A DNA stretch of 35,462 nt from Rhodocyclaceae bacterium (GTDB taxonomy: Bacteria > Pseudomonadota > Gammaproteobacteria > Burkholderiales > Rhodocyclaceae). The stretch lies in contig JAUXOM010000029.1 in NCBI GenBank assembly GCA_030682175.1, positions 1 through 35,462 on the forward strand. The letters are read 5' to 3'. Shown piece after piece: positions 33,709 through 35,462 of this stretch. Positions within the stretch are counted from its first letter, which is position 1, and each line of letters begins with the position of its first letter. The translations under genes were made by a program, and so were the position numbers. Below the pieces are notes generated by a model. The model worked only from the letters and a program-made list of their open reading frames with translations, had not been told where the DNA came from and did not search any database.

Positions 33709-34958
33709 CCGCTGGCAAAACAGGCAGTGAGCAGATAGCCACCGGTCGGCGCTTCCCAGTCGAGCATTTCTCCCGCGCAGAACACGCCGGGCAGGGCGCG
33801 GAGCATCAGTCGGTCATCCAATGACACAGCCATCACGCCGCCGGCGCTGCTGATGGCCTCATCGAGCGGGCGCGGCGCGTCAAGTCGCAGCGGCAGTGCC
33901 TTGATCGCGGCAGCCAGGCGCGCCGGGTCGGCGTAGTCGTCCCGGGCCGCCCATTCGCGCAGCAAACCGGCCTTGACGCCGGCAATGCCGGCACGGCTTT
34001 GCAGATGGCTGGCCATCGAGCGTGCGCCGCGTGGGTGGGCGATTTCACTGATCAGCCGCTCCAGAGTTTTGCCGGGGGCGAGATCGAGTTGCAGCGTGGC
34101 GCTGCCGCGTGACGCGATGGCATCGCGCAATGGCGCGGCGAGGGCATAAATCAGGCTGCCCTCGACGCCGTGTCGGGTGATGACGAAATCACCCTGGCGC
34201 CGTTCCCCGCCAAATGTCGCCACCACCGACTTGACCGGTTGGCCGGCGAACTTGGCGCGAAAATGTTCGCTCCAGGCAATCTCGAAACCGCAGTTGGCGG
34301 GCTTGAGCGGTGCAATGACGACGCCGCGCGCTTGCAGCAGCGGCACCCAGGCACCATCGGAACCGAGTTTGGCCCAGCTGCCGCCGCCCAGCGCGAGAAT
34401 TAGACAGCCCCCACGCTCACTTTGTTCGCTGCCCCCACAGGGGGCGGCGTCTTCCTCGGGACGGCTCTTCGGAAGACGCGCCGCCGTCCCGCCAGCGCCG
34501 ACTTTTATTGCACCGGTTGGCGTGGTGAAGCGCAAATCGCCCTGTTCATCCCAGCCCAGCCAGCGGTGACGCATATGAAAATGCACACCTGTTGCGCGCA
34601 GCCGATGAAGCCAGGCGCGCAGCAATGGCGCGGCCTTCATGTCAGTCGGAAACACGCGGCCGGATGAGCCGACAAAGGTGTCGACACCCAGATCGCGCGC
34701 CCAGTCACGCAGGGTCTCGGGTTCGAAGGCGGCGAGCCAGGGCGTCACCCAGTCGCGTTTTTCGCCATAGCGGCTGACAAAAGTGGCGAAGGCTTCGGCA
34801 TGGGTGAGATTGAGCCCGCTCTTCCCCGCCATGAGGAATTTGCGGCCAACCGAGGGCATGGCGTCATAAACCTCGACGCGCACGCCGGCCTGAGCCAGCA
34901 CTTCAGCCGCCATCAAGCCGGCCGGCCCGCCGCCGATGATGATCACATTTCCGTTCAT
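33642..34958 (-). CDS. FAD-dependent oxidoreductase, TIGR03862/HI0933-type, with repeat insertion
   Basis: The 438-residue flavoprotein has an N-terminal dinucleotide fold [37 protein letters not shown], and a C-terminal FAD motif [20 protein letters not shown], as in the HI0933/BaiN group, subgroup TIGR03862; the substrate is unknown. Residues about 151-184 ([15 protein letters not shown] to SEQSERGG) interrupt the normally continuous strand before [19 protein letters not shown]. These residues are encoded by a dispersed repeat, read in frame. Start at 34958 gives the usual [11 protein letters not shown]. The 3' end overlaps truC by 67 bases. Confidence 0.9.
   Translation of the reverse strand: MNGNVIIIGGGPAGLMAAEVLAQAGVRVEVYDAMPSVGRKFLMAGKSGLNLTHAEAFATFVSRYGEKRDWVTPWLAAFEPETLRDWARDLGVDTFVGSSGRVFPTDMKAAPLLRAWLHRLRATGVHFHMRHRWLGWDEQGDLRFTTPTGAIKVGAGGTAARLPKSRPEEDAAPCGGSEQSERGGCLILALGGGSWAKLGSDGAWVPLLQARGVVIAPLKPANCGFEIAWSEHFRAKFAGQPVKSVVATFGGERRQGDFVITRHGVEGSLIYALAAPLRDAIASRGSATLQLDLAPGKTLERLISEIAHPRGARSMASHLQSRAGIAGVKAGLLREWAARDDYADPARLAAAIKALPLRLDAPRPLDEAISSAGGVMAVSLDDRLMLRALPGVFCAGEMLDWEAPTGGYLLTACFASGQAAGRGAIAWLQSNLSSSAAN
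34404..34506. repeat. Dispersed repeat inserted in frame in the flavoprotein gene
   Basis: The element joins two motifs seen elsewhere separately: CCCCCACGCTCACTTTGTTC with GCTGCCCCC at its left, and CCGTCCCGCCAGCGCCGACT with TTT at its right. Between them GGCGGCGTCTTCC and GGAAGACGCGCCGCC can pair into a long hairpin. It codes for about 33 residues without a stop. Confidence 0.75.
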
Positions 34959-34971
34959 GTTCAACAGTCTA

Positions 34972-35010
34972 CTTGACGCGTCTGCGATAATGTATGGTTG
35001 CACGGCCGCT
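34972..35010 (+). promoter_or_regulatory. Possible promoter of the DEAD-box gene
   Basis: The divergent gap holds TTGACG near 34974 and an extended -10-like TGCGATAAT near 34984-34992, not ideally spaced. A leader of about 55 bases would precede the ATG at 35050. Only a tentative call. Confidence 0.25.
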
Positions 35011-35049
35011 TTGGCCAGCCTTGATTTCCCGCCCAGAGGCGGACACGCC

Positions 35050-35462
35050 ATGACCCAACCTATCGAAACATTTGCCGCGCTGCAATTGCCGGCGTCCCTC
35101 CTGACGGCCCTGACGGACGTCGGCTACGAAATTCCGACGCCGATCCAGGCCGCCTGCATCCCGCATTTCCTGGCAGGGCGCGACCTGCTGGGCGAGGCGC
35201 AGACCGGCACCGGCAAGACGGCGGCTTTCGCCCTGCCACTGCTGGCGCGACTCGACCTCGCCAAAAAGCTGCCACAGGTGCTGGTGCTGACGCCAACGCG
35301 CGAACTGGCCATCCAGGTTGCCGAGGCCTTCCAGAAATACGCGCACAACATGCCTGGCTTCCATGTCCTGCCGGTGTATGGCGGGCAAAGCATGGTGATC
35401 CAGTTGCGCGCGCTGTCGCGCGGCGTGCATGTCATCGTCGGCACGCCGGGCCGCATCATGGA
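35050..35462 (+). CDS. DEAD-box RNA helicase, N-terminal part (cut by window edge)
   Basis: The first 137 residues are visible. They show the Q motif (GYEIPTPIQ), Walker A AQTGTGKT (50-57), motif Ia [11 protein letters not shown] in YGGQS and TPGRI (motif Ib). This is the usual start of a bacterial DEAD-box RNA helicase such as RhlE or DeaD; the C-terminal part needed to choose is outside. It is transcribed away from the flavoprotein gene. Confidence 0.9.
   Translation, partial: MTQPIETFAALQLPASLLTALTDVGYEIPTPIQAACIPHFLAGRDLLGEAQTGTGKTAAFALPLLARLDLAKKLPQVLVLTPTRELAIQVAEAFQKYAHNMPGFHVLPVYGGQSMVIQLRALSRGVHVIVGTPGRIM

Noticed and set aside
1-35462. CRISPR array to go with the Cas6-like gene
   Set aside because: No regularly spaced identical repeats with unique spacers were seen; the 32-base array at 1274-1369 has no spacers and its units are diverged.
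1-35462. tRNA or rRNA genes
   Set aside because: No cloverleaf-type or rRNA-like sequence was noticed in any gap.

Overview
This window comes from a GC-rich betaproteobacterial chemolithotroph that oxidises reduced sulfur compounds. Its core is an almost complete oxidative (reverse) Dsr operon, dsrABEFHCMKLJOPNR, read on the + strand from 3660 to 16179. The presence of dsrEFH, dsrL, dsrN and dsrR and the absence of dsrD are typical of sulfur oxidisers rather than sulfate reducers. The hydrogenase-maturation genes, the short dispersed repeats and the mix of arg and housekeeping genes would suit a Sulfuritalea/Rhodocyclales-like genome, but the genus is a guess.

Layout. Positions 1-3343 (- strand) hold a cut-off HDOD gene and, apparently co-transcribed away from dsrA, a five-gene set: DUF6967-like protein, orphan Cas6/Cmx6-like protein, DsrC paralogue, unknown protein and TauD-like dioxygenase. 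Positions 3344-3659 are a divergent control region rich in inverted repeats. Positions 3660-16966 carry the dsr operon plus a siroheme-pathway uroporphyrinogen methyltransferase. Positions 16976-20818 (- strand) carry hypA-hypB-hypF-hypC without hypD or hypE. Positions 21061-24927 carry argD, argF, a small cytochrome c'-like gene and argG. Positions 24941-29540 carry small conserved genes (DUF2788-like, ppnP, YajQ family), a retropepsin-like protein, a CoA-type Nudix hydrolase, a CobD/CbiB-like membrane protein and a beta-ketothiolase. Position 29778-30230 (- strand) is a half-length protein resembling the catalytic half of sulfur oxygenase reductase (SOR). Positions 30317-35462 carry an ADP-ribose-type Nudix hydrolase, a NarX/NarL-like two-component pair, truC, a convergent TIGR03862/HI0933-type flavoprotein and the start of a DEAD-box helicase.

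How the genes fit together. DsrEFH and DsrC relay sulfane sulfur to DsrAB. DsrL supplies or removes electrons. DsrMKJOP links DsrC redox chemistry to the quinone pool. CobA and DsrN make siroheme and its amide for DsrAB. DsrR assists maturation or expression. The hyp genes imply a [NiFe] hydrogenase elsewhere in the genome.

Most unusual points: (i) the operon upstream of dsrA joining a Cas6-like RNA-binding fold, a DsrC variant that keeps only the upstream cysteine, and a 2-oxoglutarate dioxygenase, with no CRISPR array in the window; (ii) the half-length SOR-like protein with the Cys and His-x3-His iron-site pattern; (iii) a short dispersed repeat with core CCGTCCTGCCAGCGCCGACT that lies between genes and also inside several open reading frames, including a 33-residue in-frame insertion in the flavoprotein. 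All calls come from reading the sequence without database searches.
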